Position numbers and translations under genes: made by a program. 5,534 bases of DNA from Clostridia bacterium (GTDB taxonomy: Bacteria; Bacillota_A; Clostridia; Oscillospirales; CAG-272), in the NCBI GenBank assembly GCA_017462145.1, contig JAFTRT010000091.1, positions 1 through 5,534 on the forward strand, written 5' to 3'. The notes beneath the pieces were generated by a model. That model was not told the origin of the DNA and did not search any database. It saw only the letters and a program-made list of their open reading frames with translations. Shown here piece after piece: positions 5,517 through 5,534 of the stretch; the first letter of the stretch is position 1, and each line of letters opens with the position of its first letter.

Positions 5517-5534
5517 AAAGGTTAGGTGATATCA

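Overview
The window looks like a chromosomal segment from an endospore-forming member of the Firmicutes, most likely class Clostridia. The evidence is a spoIIA sporulation operon, strong AGGAGG-type ribosome binding sites, and sigma-A promoters and a terminator of Gram-positive style. Base composition looks moderate, and the genus cannot be named from the sequence. All six supported genes lie on the minus strand, so they are read from the right edge of the window to the left.

Right block (about 5534 to 3801): a promoter region drives a cytoplasmic GH-A-clan glycoside hydrolase of the cellulase-like type. A small multi-pass membrane protein of the YgjV type follows, and its start codon overlaps the hydrolase stop (ATGA). 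The same promoter region holds a perfect consensus sigma-A promoter (TTGACA-17-TATAAT) pointing rightwards, with a Shine-Dalgarno match just before the edge. A divergent gene therefore almost certainly begins immediately outside the window.

Middle block (about 3800 to 1517): a 176-base gap carries a near-perfect sigma-A promoter, a small leader hairpin and a Spo0A-box-like site. The gene that follows encodes a 685-residue EF-G paralogue of the EF-G2 type, with non-canonical GTPase motifs that include Tyr in place of the usual DTPGH histidine. It ends at a 16-bp perfect-stem terminator with a T6 tract.

Left block (about 1516 to 1): the spoIIA operon, with spoIIAA (anti-anti-sigma), spoIIAB (anti-sigma kinase) and sigF (forespore sigma factor, cut by the window edge before region 4). 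spoIIAA and spoIIAB overlap by 4 bases. sigF appears to start 52 bases inside spoIIAB. The operon promoter has an extended -10, and a Spo0A-box-like TGTCGAA sits at the -35 position.

The three spoIIA products form the known partner-switching module that activates sigma-F in the forespore. The most interesting unexplained link is a 13-bp sequence containing the Spo0A-box core. It occurs once upstream of spoIIAA and once upstream of the EF-G2 gene, hinting that sporulation control might extend to the EF-G paralogue. I see no mobile element, CRISPR array, RNA gene or clearly novel multi-gene system here.
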